Of a stretch of 10,231 nucleotides of DNA, positions 1-7,600 are shown piece after piece. The DNA is taken from positions 1 through 10,231 of the forward strand of contig JALUVW010000095.1 of assembly GCA_027020105.1 (NCBI GenBank). The letters run 5' to 3'. How positions within the stretch are numbered: the stretch's first letter is position 1; each line of letters begins with the position of its first letter. The notes beneath the pieces were generated by a model. The model made no database searches and was not told where the DNA came from. It saw nothing but the letters and a program-made list of their open reading frames with translations. This DNA is from Candidatus Falkowiibacteriota bacterium (GTDB lineage Bacteria > Patescibacteriota > Patescibacteriia > Patescibacteriales > SZUA-104). The translations under genes and the position numbers were made by a program.

Positions 1-66
1 AAAAGCCATTTTAGCCGAATGCGTGAAATTTTAATCCGGAATGATTTAAATGGATAATGTTGTGAT

Positions 67-1290
67 TTAACGCAAAACATTTATGATTTTTTTTAAATTT
101 TGAACGAAAACGCGGCAGTCGTCAATCGTGTTGTAGAAATACGCCGAAACGCGAGCCGAACCGGCGATGCCGCGCGAAGCGAACCATGAATGCGCGCAAT
201 GTTGCCCTGAGCGAATCATCACATTGGCCGTTTCATCCAGAATTAAAGCAATTTGATGAGAGTCTATGCCGTCAACATAAAACGAAACAATCCCTCCCCG
301 CGAAGCGGGATCGGCAGGTCCGATAATTTTTAATCCGGGAATTTCCGCCATCTCTTCGGTGATAAATTTATTCAGTTTGTATTCTTGCGCGGCGATATTT
401 TTCATCCCTATTTTTTCCATATATTTAACCGCCTCGCCCAGTCCGATAATGCCGGCGTAGTTTTGCAGTCCCGCTTCAAATTTTTCCGGCGGCGGCAAAA
501 ATTTATGGCCGCCGTAAGTTGAATATTCCACGGTGTCGCCACCCGTTAAAAACGGTTCCAGTTTTTCCAAGAGCCGGTATTTGCCGTATAAAACTCCGGT
601 GCCGGAAGGTCCCAGCATTTTATGGCCGGAAAAAGCCATAAAGTCCGCGTCCAATTTGTTGACGTCAATTTTTCGGTGCGGCGCCGCCTGCGCGGCGTCC
701 AGCAAAACCATGGCCCCGTATTGGCGGGAGATTTTAATTATTTCTTCCGCCGGTATGGTTGTTCCGTCCAAGTTGGAGGTAAGAACCATCGCCGTTAATT
801 TAATATTGCCTCGCGATTCCTCCATTATTTCCTTGAATTTTTCCAAATCAAACGAGTTGTCTTGTTTGGACGGGACTATTTTATGGATAATTCCTTTTTT
901 CTTTGCCAAAACTTGCCAAGGGATCAGGTTTGAGTTGTGCTCTTTGTCGGTGGTTAAAACAATGTCTCCACGGTTCAATTTCAGCGAATTGGCGACCAAA
1001 TTGATGCCCTCGGTAGTGTTGCGGGTAAAAATTATTTCTTCTTTTGTCTTTGCTCCGATAAATTTGGCGATTGTTTTTCTCGCCTCATCGCACTTCCTTG
1101 TTACTTCGTTCGCCAGTTTATGGGAGCTGCGGCCGCCGCAAGCCGGATATTTTTCGTAATAATCCTTGACAGCGTCAATTACCGCCCGCGGCCGCAACGT
1201 TTGGCAGGCATTGTCAAAATAAACAACGCCCTTGCCGTTGAGCATTGTTCCGAATAACGGGAAATCTCGGCGTATTTTTTCCATATTCAT
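67..1290 (-). CDS. SufS-like cysteine desulfurase (class V aminotransferase fold)
   Basis: PLP-dependent enzyme expected to take sulfur from L-cysteine, giving alanine and an enzyme persulfide for Fe-S cluster or tRNA thiolation pathways in the cytosol. Counting from the ATG at 1290 it is 407 residues, the usual SufS length. Visible signatures are EHNSN near residue 118 (cofactor-stacking His), LLDAAQAAPH near 196-204 (PLP-contacting Asp and Gln), SGHK with the Schiff-base Lys near 224, and RSGQHCAH with the catalytic Cys near 365, then a SARVSAYFYNT tail. The open frame extends to a TTG at 1311, but RRDFPLF sits at the normal distance from the ATGs at 1290 or 1284. No Shine-Dalgarno is visible. 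The N-terminal part (FDNACQT, CGGRSSHKLANEVT) departs from textbook SufS, so a divergent subfamily is possible. No suf or isc partner genes lie within the window. The family assignment is secure; the physiological acceptor is not. Confidence 0.9.
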   Translation of the reverse strand: MNMEKIRRDFPLFGTMLNGKGVVYFDNACQTLRPRAVIDAVKDYYEKYPACGGRSSHKLANEVTRKCDEARKTIAKFIGAKTKEEIIFTRNTTEGINLVANSLKLNRGDIVLTTDKEHNSNLIPWQVLAKKKGIIHKIVPSKQDNSFDLEKFKEIMEESRGNIKLTAMVLTSNLDGTTIPAEEIIKISRQYGAMVLLDAAQAAPHRKIDVNKLDADFMAFSGHKMLGPSGTGVLYGKYRLLEKLEPFLTGGDTVEYSTYGGHKFLPPPEKFEAGLQNYAGIIGLGEAVKYMEKIGMKNIAAQEYKLNKFITEEMAEIPGLKIIGPADPASRGGIVSFYVDGIDSHQIALILDETANVMIRSGQHCAHSWFASRGIAGSARVSAYFYNTIDDCRVFVQNLKKIINVLR

Positions 1291-1299
1291 AATGGTATA

Positions 1300-1329
1300 A
1301 TAATAACCCAAATTTATGATTTTTGCAAA
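1300..1329 (-). promoter_or_regulatory. putative promoter of the desulfurase gene
   Basis: On the minus strand, TTTGCA (complement of 1324-1329) is followed after 17-18 bases by TTATTA/TATTAT (complement of 1300-1306). The ATG at 1290 begins about nine bases past the -10 box, so the transcript would be leaderless or nearly so. This is inferred from spacing and consensus only; the region is AT-rich, so chance matches are possible. Confidence 0.35.
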
Positions 1330-1349
1330 CGAATTTTCTGTGATATAAT
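1322..1349 (+). promoter_or_regulatory. putative extended -10 promoter, plus strand
   Basis: TTTGCA at 1322-1327, a 16-base spacer, then TGATATAAT (extended -10, hexamer 1344-1349). It points toward the metallophosphoesterase/methyltransferase operon and would give a leader of over 200 bases that contains the CCGAAT array. Its -35 overlaps that of the divergent minus-strand promoter in the palindrome TTTGCAAA. Confidence 0.4.
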
Positions 1350-1390
1350 TCAGAACAAAGGGATTTCAATCACCGTTTTCACAAAATATA

Positions 1391-1475
1391 ATCCGAATGT
1401 TTATAATCCGAATGACCCGAATTAGTATCCGAATGATCCGAATATCCGAATAATATAATCCGAATGACCCGAATG
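1391..1475. repeat. irregular CCGAAT repeat array
   Basis: Eight copies of CCGAAT, mostly within ATCCGAATG or ACCCGAATG, begin at 1393, 1408, 1417, 1429, 1438, 1446, 1460 and 1469. The spacing of 8-15 bases is uneven, and intervening words are AT-rich (TATAAT, TTATA). A further CCGAAT and a related ATCCGGAATG lie at 15-44, past the other end of the desulfurase gene. There is no open frame and no CRISPR-like repeat/spacer regularity. Confidence 0.8.
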
Positions 1476-1550
1476 TATGGGGGTTTAATTCGCGTTATTA
1501 CCGCCTAAATGCCGCAAATATTCAAAATCCTTTACTTTAAATTAATTTAA

Positions 1551-1556
1551 TATAAT
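1551..1556 (+). promoter_or_regulatory. TATAAT -10 box close to an ATG
   Basis: A perfect TATAAT ends six bases before the ATG at 1563, so initiation would fall at or next to that ATG. The -35 is weak: TCCTTT at 1528-1533 has a 17-base spacer, and TTTACT at 1531 has only 14. The box either produces a leaderless mRNA starting at 1563 or a transcript with about 54 bases of leader before the ATG at 1617. Confidence 0.45.
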
Positions 1557-1616
1557 TATAAAATGGGACTGTCGCTAAATATGCCCGCCTTGGCGCTTAG
1601 CGTTTGTTTTGCAAAA

Positions 1617-2297
1617 ATGAAAAAAGAAAAAATTGACATATTGATATTATCCGATATTCATCTCGGCTCAAAACTTTGCCGGTCGGAAAAAGTGCTGGCA
1701 ACGCTTAATAAATACGAGTTTAAAAAATTATTATTAGTCGGCGATATTTTTGACGGCTTAAATTTTAAACGCCTTAGCGCCCGCCACTGGGAGATTTTAT
1801 CAAAGATAAGAAAATTGCCCCGCGCGAGCGAAGTGATTTGGATAAACGGAAATCACGACGGAGACGCCACTTTATTGACTCGGCTTATCGGGGTTAAGGT
1901 TTATCGGAATTATTTATGGGACCTTAACGGCGAAAAAGCGTTGGCGATTCACGGCCATCAGTTTGACCGTTTTTTGTATAAAAATGTTTTTATCAGCGGT
2001 ATCGCGGTTTCCGTTTATTATTTAATAGCCAGACTGGACGGGAAAAATAATTTTTTCAGCGGCTGGCTGAAAAGAAGAAGTAAAAGTTGGCTGCGATTAT
2101 CCAAGGAGGTCGCCCAAGGAGCGATTCTTTACGCCCGCCTGCGAAACGCCAAATACGTGTTTTGCGGCCATACCCACAATCCGATGAAGCTCGTGTCCGG
2201 AAAAATCAATTATTACAACAGCGGATCGTGGACGGAAAAACCGTCAAGTTACATAACGATAAAAGGAAAGAATATAAATATCGTGCAAGTCGCGTAA
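1617..2297 (+). CDS. LpxH-like metallophosphoesterase (UDP-2,3-diacylglucosamine diphosphatase family)
   Basis: Calcineurin-like phosphoesterase of 226 residues from the ATG at 1617. All metal-site blocks are present, in order: LSDIHLG (Asp, His; about residues 12-17), VGDIFDG (about 41-47), INGNHDGD (about 77-83), HGHQFD (about 112-117) and CGHTHNP (about 183-189). The spacing and the HGHQFD-to-GHTH insert match the COG2908/LpxH group, which hydrolyses UDP-2,3-diacylglucosamine in lipid A synthesis. The true substrate is uncertain because the likely lineage often lacks lipid A. The frame also has an ATG at 1563; it would add 18 residues before the conserved start. I prefer 1617 because LSDIHLG then sits at the family's usual position, and because 1573-1602 can fold (CGCTAA/TTAGCG). 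It is followed by the methyltransferase gene after two bases. Confidence 0.85.
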   Translation: MKKEKIDILILSDIHLGSKLCRSEKVLATLNKYEFKKLLLVGDIFDGLNFKRLSARHWEILSKIRKLPRASEVIWINGNHDGDATLLTRLIGVKVYRNYLWDLNGEKALAIHGHQFDRFLYKNVFISGIAVSVYYLIARLDGKNNFFSGWLKRRSKSWLRLSKEVAQGAILYARLRNAKYVFCGHTHNPMKLVSGKINYYNSGSWTEKPSSYITIKGKNINIVQVA

Positions 2298-2299
2298 TT

Positions 2300-3067
2300 A
2301 TGCAAACAATCACAAGCAAGGACAATGAAAAAATAAAGTTTTTGAGAAAATTAAAACTTAAAAAATACAGGGAAAAGCATAACAAGTTTTTTGTTGAGAA
2401 TTTTAACATTATCAAAGACTCCTTGGAGGCGGAAAAATTTTCCTCGCTTTACGTTACGGAAAATTTCATAAACAAGCGCTCCAAAGACGATGGCTGGAGG
2501 TCTGTTTCGGAAAAAGCGGGAGAGTATTATGTTATTTCCGAAAAAGCGAATAAATCATTTTCCGAACTGGACACTCCTTCGGGGATTTGCGCGGTTTACG
2601 CGCGGCGGAAAGAAAAAATTGATTTTAAATCTTCGGTCGTATATTTAAACAATATAAGCGACCCGGGAAACTTGGGGACAATATTCAGGTCGGCGCTGGC
2701 TTTTAACTTTAAAAATATCGTGGTGGACGAAGGTTGCGCGGACTTGTACAACGCCAAAACGATTAACGCCGCCAAGGACTCAATATTTAAACTGAATATC
2801 GCGCGCGACAAAGATTTGAAAATATTTAAAAAAATCAAAGAAAAAATGAAAGTGTTTACGACCGGACTTGAGGGCGGAGAAGATATAAATATTTTAAAAA
2901 ACAATAAATTGTTCTGCGCGGTTTTCGGGAGCGAAAGCGGAGGAGTGAGCGAGGAAATACGGGAAAAATCCGATAAATTCATCAAGATAAAAATGAGCGG
3001 AGAGATGGAGTCGTTAAACGTCGCCGTTGCCGCCGCCATAATATTTTACGAAGCGCGCGCGAGGTGA
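2300..3067 (+). CDS. SpoU/TrmH family RNA 2'-O-methyltransferase
   Basis: SAM-dependent SPOUT-fold enzyme of 255 residues that would methylate a ribose 2'-hydroxyl in rRNA or tRNA. The N-terminal substrate-binding domain (residues 1-105) is rich in Lys and has the typical opening ITSKDNEKIKFLRKL. The catalytic domain shows all three SpoU motifs. Motif 1 is NNISDPGNLGTIFRSA (about 117-132, with Asn117 and Arg130). Motif 2 is FGSESGGVSEEI (about 209-220). Motif 3 is IKMSGEMESLNVAVA (about 230-244), the trefoil-knot SAM site. The ATG at 2300 lies two bases after the upstream stop and has no Shine-Dalgarno, so translational coupling is likely. A longer frame opens at 2087 inside the upstream gene, but its extra part is an out-of-frame shadow. 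The exact target nucleotide cannot be read from the sequence. Confidence 0.92.
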   Translation: MQTITSKDNEKIKFLRKLKLKKYREKHNKFFVENFNIIKDSLEAEKFSSLYVTENFINKRSKDDGWRSVSEKAGEYYVISEKANKSFSELDTPSGICAVYARRKEKIDFKSSVVYLNNISDPGNLGTIFRSALAFNFKNIVVDEGCADLYNAKTINAAKDSIFKLNIARDKDLKIFKKIKEKMKVFTTGLEGGEDINILKNNKLFCAVFGSESGGVSEEIREKSDKFIKIKMSGEMESLNVAVAAAIIFYEARAR

Positions 3068-3086
3068 TTCGCCAAATCGTCAAAAC

Positions 3087-3118
3087 AAAAAAGCCGTAAA
3101 CGAGCCTACGGCTTTTTT
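3087..3118. terminator. bidirectional rho-independent terminator
   Basis: A perfect 12-bp stem, AAAAAAGCCGTA (3087-3098) with TACGGCTTTTTT (3107-3118), closes an 8-base loop. It has a T run on one strand and an A run on the other. It begins 20 bases after the methyltransferase stop and lies 35 bases past the stop of the convergent transporter gene, so it can end both transcripts. Confidence 0.92.
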
Positions 3119-3152
3119 AAATGATTTCGGTTGTTTTTCTGTTTCACGAATA

Positions 3153-3866
3153 TTATTTTTCCAACACTATCGTTTTGTCGCGCGCGGCGAGTTTGGTTTT
3201 GTCCATAATCCAAATGGTGCCGTACATAAAAGGCGTGTCCATCAAGGCGATCAGGGTTTTTACGGCCCATTGCCCGAGAATCAACGGCATAATCGGAAAA
3301 ATTCCGTAAAATGCCATAAAAATAAATATCACCGAGTCTATGAGCTGGCTTACTATCGTGGAAGCGTTGTTTCTCAACCAAAGATGCTTTCCGTTTGTTT
3401 TATTTTTCCAAAAATGGAACGCCCAGACGTCGTGGTGTTGAGAGACGAGATAAGCGATAAAGCCGGCAAGGGCGATTCTCGGAGTTAAGGCGAAAACCTT
3501 GGCGAACATTTCGGAAAATTCAGCCGCGAAAACGGCGGGCTGCCAGTTAACAACTATGTAAACGGAAAGTACCAAGACCAAGCTGGAAAAGAACCCGGCC
3601 CAAACGGCCGTTCGCGCTTCTCTCTTTCCCCATTTTTCCGAAATTAAATCGGTGATGAAAAAAATCATGGAAAAAACGATTACTCCGGCGGGAGCCGTAA
3701 ATGGCCCGAATTGGACGATTTTGCCCGCGAAAATATTGGCCATTACCACCAAGGCGGAAACCAAGGCGATCGGATAAGCGACGCCGTACCGCTTTCCCAT
3801 GATTCCCGCCGCGGACCCGACGGCAAAGGTGGCGATAATCCATAAAATAATAATTGCCATGCTCAT
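3153..3866 (-). CDS. VUT/YhhQ-type queuosine precursor transporter
   Basis: Integral membrane protein of 237 residues from the ATG at 3866, with about six hydrophobic segments. Numbering from that start, family marks are TDLISEKWGKREAR (about 72-85, between helices), SQHHDVWAFHFWK (about 142-154) and LWLRNNASTIVSQLIDS (about 162-178), all typical of the DUF165/VUT family. Characterised relatives import preQ0/preQ1 for queuosine in tRNA; some members are assigned to other small substrates. The frame continues to a TTG at 3920, but that extension (SRYLTWRKEAKGNADNI) is unlike a helix start. A GGA seven bases before the ATG at 3866 is a weak Shine-Dalgarno supporting the shorter form. It is monocistronic as seen, with a long non-coding stretch upstream and the shared terminator downstream. 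No queuosine synthesis genes are in view. Confidence 0.9.
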   Translation of the reverse strand: MSMAIIILWIIATFAVGSAAGIMGKRYGVAYPIALVSALVVMANIFAGKIVQFGPFTAPAGVIVFSMIFFITDLISEKWGKREARTAVWAGFFSSLVLVLSVYIVVNWQPAVFAAEFSEMFAKVFALTPRIALAGFIAYLVSQHHDVWAFHFWKNKTNGKHLWLRNNASTIVSQLIDSVIFIFMAFYGIFPIMPLILGQWAVKTLIALMDTPFMYGTIWIMDKTKLAARDKTIVLEK

Positions 3867-4194
3867 AATGTTATCCGCGTTTCCTTTGGCTTCTTTTCGC
3901 CAAGTTAAATACCGCGACAAGTTGGCTGTTTAGTGTGTTAATGCGTATAAATTAAACTCGCTTTCGCGACAGCTATTGGCGGACTTCGTCGCGCCGCAGC
4001 TTCGTTTTTCGCGAAGCGAAGGCGGTGAGACTGCGCGCTTCGCGCGAACCTTTTTTGAAAAACAATCACGAAGTGATTTGTAATTAAACAGCGGTGCGAG
4101 CAAAGCTCGCGTTATTATCTCGGCTCTCGCGGGACGCGCGAACAACACTTTCACCGCGCCATCGCCTCCGCATTCGCTCCGGCGACCACCCGAT

Positions 4195-4282
4195 CAAAAC
4201 CATTTCCTTTCAATTTTTTGTTCGGCTCCTCCCCAGACTCCCCGCCGCTAGGCGGAAAAGGAAAGGTAAGGAAATGGTTTTG
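4195..4282. repeat. 15-bp perfect inverted repeat with internal hairpin
   Basis: CAAAACCATTTCCTT (4195-4209) is the exact complement of AAGGAAATGGTTTTG (4268-4282). The 58 bases between contain a second hairpin, CCGCC-GCTA-GGCGG (4242-4255), and a GAAAGG that can extend the pairing. Outside the perfect arms, imperfect similarity continues, with GCGACCACCCGA on one side and the complement of TCGGTCGGGTTCGC on the other. It could be a small non-autonomous mobile repeat, a cruciform-forming site, or a structured RNA. No promoter or transposase is visible. Confidence 0.75.
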
Positions 4283-4527
4283 TCGGTCGGGTTCGCTCAG
4301 AAATTCCAAAATGGCTAATTTGTATTATATCATTTTTCTTTTATCTCTCTGTCGCCATTTCTTCATTTCTTCGCGAACTATGGCGCTCGCTCGTGGTAAA
4401 TCGTCCACCCGCTCGCACACGAGAGACACCTCGCGTTGACCGTTCACTTCGTTCACAATGCCTGCTCGGCGCTCTCGTGGCTCGCTCAGTGCCTCCAGTT
4501 AAGGTTTTGTGGTATTTGTGCGGAAAG

Positions 4528-4565
4528 AAAAAAAGGTTTGTGCTATCACACAATGGATAACACAA
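4528..4565 (-). terminator. probable rho-independent terminator of the giant gene
   Basis: On the minus strand TTGTGTTATC (complement of 4556-4565) pairs with GATAGCACAA (complement of 4538-4547) through ten pairs including one G-U. The loop is 8 bases, and ACC plus seven T residues follow (complement of 4528-4534). It lies about 70 bases after the stop of the 1282-residue gene. The stem is AU-rich, so efficiency is uncertain. Confidence 0.6.
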
Positions 4566-4634
4566 GTAAATCACATTGCGTTTGCCCCAACTCACCCATG
4601 CGCGTGCAAGCGTTGCTCCCTTTTCTTAACGCAA

Positions 4635-7600
4635 CTACTCTGTTTTAATATTTTCAAAGCGAACAAAGTAAAAGTCTTCTCCTCCTAAATATTCAGGCAT
4701 TTTTTCATTTTTAGTGAGAGTAAATCCGTTGCTTTTTATCCATCTTTGTATTCGCTTGTTCATTAGCAAAGCATACGATGTGCTTGCTCGAGTTTCAGCC
4801 TCAATAGAGACATTGTAAGCAGAAGCAATGTCTAATACACGTTGCATCATCTTTCTTGCCACATTTGAACCCTGAAATTTTGGTAATACAACCATATCGT
4901 AAATATGGGCCACTTGTTCATCATGGTTGACTTCAGATTTTTCTGGAAGTACAAGCAAATATCCTGCTGGCTCATTTCCTTTTCTAACAACAAAACTGGA
5001 AGCCGCGCCAGGAACCTCCAATTCTCTTTGTTTTTTAATAATGTCAAGAATATGCGCTTTCCCTTGTCTCATGTCCTCTGCGTACGCTTCTGCTTCCATT
5101 TTTACTATTAAATCAGCGTCTCGTTCCGTTAAGTTGGCAAATGATATAATTTGATCCGCGGACTCTACACCTTTAATTTTTGGCAAGTCATAAATCCTTG
5201 ATCCTGTCGCGTCTGAATAACTAAGTCGTGTTTTTGGACTAAAGTGATTTTCTTCCAATACACCTCCCGGAGGTATTAAGTCCGAGCTCCCAGTTCCGAC
5301 TTTAACCGGTTTACTCGTATATTCTGTCCAAAATGTTTGGTAAGCCCGCGAAAGTAGCGGAGTTAGATTTTTGTAATTATTTGCAACTTCAATGTTATCC
5401 AAAATGACCACATCGCCACCATCCCGATTATCCCGCCCGTCAACTACAACTGATTGCGCCACGATACGACCACCATATTTAACAGTAAAATATTGCGTAG
5501 AAGGATTAAACATATAATCATTGTTATTTGAAGCGCCAAATGGCATACAACAATCTGTATAATTTCCGCAAACCCAGCCATCTGGATCCGATTTCGCATG
5601 TACTTGAGCTTCAATGATTGGCCCAACATTAACATTTTGTTTCTGTAGAAGTAAAATCACTTCTTCCTCTAAATCCGTTGGAACATCTTTTAATAGATCT
5701 GTTACAGTCATTTTCCTATCACCAACAGTTCGCCCTTCAATCAACTTCTTTAAATGGTTGAAAAGTTTTTTTGGAGAATTTGCCGTTCCTTGTATTTTTC
5801 TTTTATATGATCCAAGTGCTTCTTGCAAAACATCCGGTAAGTTACGACCTATAAATATTCTTCTGTGTGGTTTAAATGGCTGATTCGTGTCTAATTTGCC
5901 ATCCACTAAATCTTTAAAATCCTGTCGGTTCATCATTGACTCAAGGGCGGACAAATTAAAGCCTGGCGCCATTGTGATACCAATTAATTCCGGCGGAAAC
6001 TTTGAAAGATCAACATTTGATTCTATTGCAAGGACCCTCTTCTTCAGCTCACGTAGTGATTGGATTGGTGTTTCTTTAAAAGGATCTCTTTCTTTGTCGT
6101 AACGTGGAATTAATTGCACAAATTCCCGGTTTTCATCCATTGTCCTAATATCAGTCAAAACAGATTTTGCTTCAGATACTTCTAACTTATTGATATTTGG
6201 AGCCCAAAACAGTGTATCGTGCCAATTTGCAAGTTGTCCGTTTGTATCACGCGTAGCATTAAAACGCATGAGGTAATCTTGCATTGCCTTATTGCCAACA
6301 TACTCGGCTCCACTTCTGTACCAATCCTTTACCTCGTCATTTTGGTCTCCAAGACAGATACGAAAGTCCAAATCACTTTTACGGTTTACGCTTTCGTTAA
6401 ATAATTTTGTCCACTTCTTACCATCTGCACTTGCTCTCCACTGCGCGTATTTTGCCAGTCTGTTAGGGTCAAGAAGAACATAATCATTTGCATGTTCATA
6501 ATACAAAGCGATTTCTTCTTTTGTTAATGCTTCACGCCAACTTGCAGGCCAATCTTTGAGTGCAAATTCCAAGTCATCTTCAACTTCCCCTTTGATTATT
6601 CCTTCCAAATATCTTTGTTTGTCATTGGCAATCGCAACGCCTCGTAAATCTTGACCACGTTCTAATGCCTGTATAATCAGGCCGAGCGTTGCTGATATAC
6701 CAGTTTGCCCTTCTTCACTGTAACGATTTTTAGAATTTTGACTCAACAACGCAACGATAAGGTTTCTGTGTGAGTTAAGATACCCATTCAATTTTTCTTC
6801 CGGAACATCAGCTTTTGTTAGGTCGTACTTAGCCCAATCAACATAAGAATCTTCGTGATAAAATCTATCATCCTCGTTTCTGTTTGGGTTTTGCATATAC
6901 ACCTGTTGAGCAAGCCAGTACATCCGCTTTCCTTCACGAAATAGATCTCTTGCCCTCCTTCTTCCTACCGCTTCAAGCCATGTTTGGCCCGGTTGTTTTT
7001 TTTGCTCCCAGTTATCTTTTTCTCGTTCAGATAAATAATTCCAAATACCCGATCTCGCTAGTTTATTGGCTTCGTATAATTGCTTTTTTAATCTGTCTGG
7101 CTCAAAACGTGAAACATCATAACCCAAATCTCGCAAAAATCCATAACCTGTCATTTGTTCAAAGATATTTCTATCATCGCTCTTTAAAATTTCACCAACT
7201 TTGTCAGCTCCCACAGCTTTGATAAAATCATAAATGTCAGCATCAGAATAAAAATACGGACTTTGCTCACCTCGCGGTGAACGATATTTATCAAAAGCAT
7301 CTTTTATTGTCGGATCAGCTTGCGCAGCGTTATATGCCAATAAATCCTTAACTCCCCGCCTTGCTTCACCTATAACTCTTTCTTTTTCAGAACTATCAGA
7401 TACTATTACTGGCTTGCGATAGAAATCTGAGTATAAAAAATTGAGAGACGCACCAGAGCGCTCATTATCAGTGGGCTCCCTGAGTAATCTTTCAATACGT
7501 TTGTGTCCATACCGATTGAAATTTTCATAATCAGCAATTGGATCATCGCTAATCAGTCCATATCTACGAGCTATATTATAATAGTTAAAATGAATATGAT

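Larger units (their letters stand above)
3867..4634. other. long repeat-rich intergenic stretch without a credible gene
   Basis: About 770 bases separate the transporter from the giant gene. Open frames here are short and low in complexity, rich in Arg, Ser and Cys, and overlap on both strands, as expected from palindromic GC-rich DNA. The stretch holds a series of short tri-loop hairpins (about 4000-4140), a long inverted repeat (4195-4282), a GC-rich tract with the direct repeat GTTCACTTCGTTCAC (4440-4454), and a terminator (4528-4565). No tRNA, rRNA or known riboswitch was recognised. The promoter of the transporter gene should lie in its left part but is not obvious. Confidence 0.7.

Noticed and set aside
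533..1159. 208-codon plus-strand open frame
   Set aside because: It is antisense to the desulfurase gene, whose motifs are complete; its protein has no recognisable family features.
1391..1475. CRISPR array
   Set aside because: The repeat word is only 6-9 bases and spacing varies from 8 to 15, with no unique spacers of constant length and no cas gene nearby.
2087..2299. N-terminal extension of the methyltransferase
   Set aside because: It overlaps the end of the phosphoesterase in another frame. The conserved ITSKDNEKIKFLRKL opening begins right after the ATG at 2300.
3930..4154. Minus-strand 74-codon frame in the spacer
   Set aside because: It is made of hairpin-rich repeat DNA, gives an Arg/Ser/Cys-rich low-complexity peptide, and overlaps a frame on the opposite strand.
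4341..4595. Minus-strand 84-codon frame downstream of the giant gene
   Set aside because: The peptide (RHCERSERSTRG type) is what intergenic palindromic repeats translate to, and it spans the proposed terminator.
4300..4640. Second attachment site (copy of the tRNA-Ser 3' end) at the far boundary of the giant gene
   Set aside because: I searched by eye for GGCAGGGATTCGAACC-like words in the spacer and found none, so an island with direct att repeats is not demonstrated in this window.
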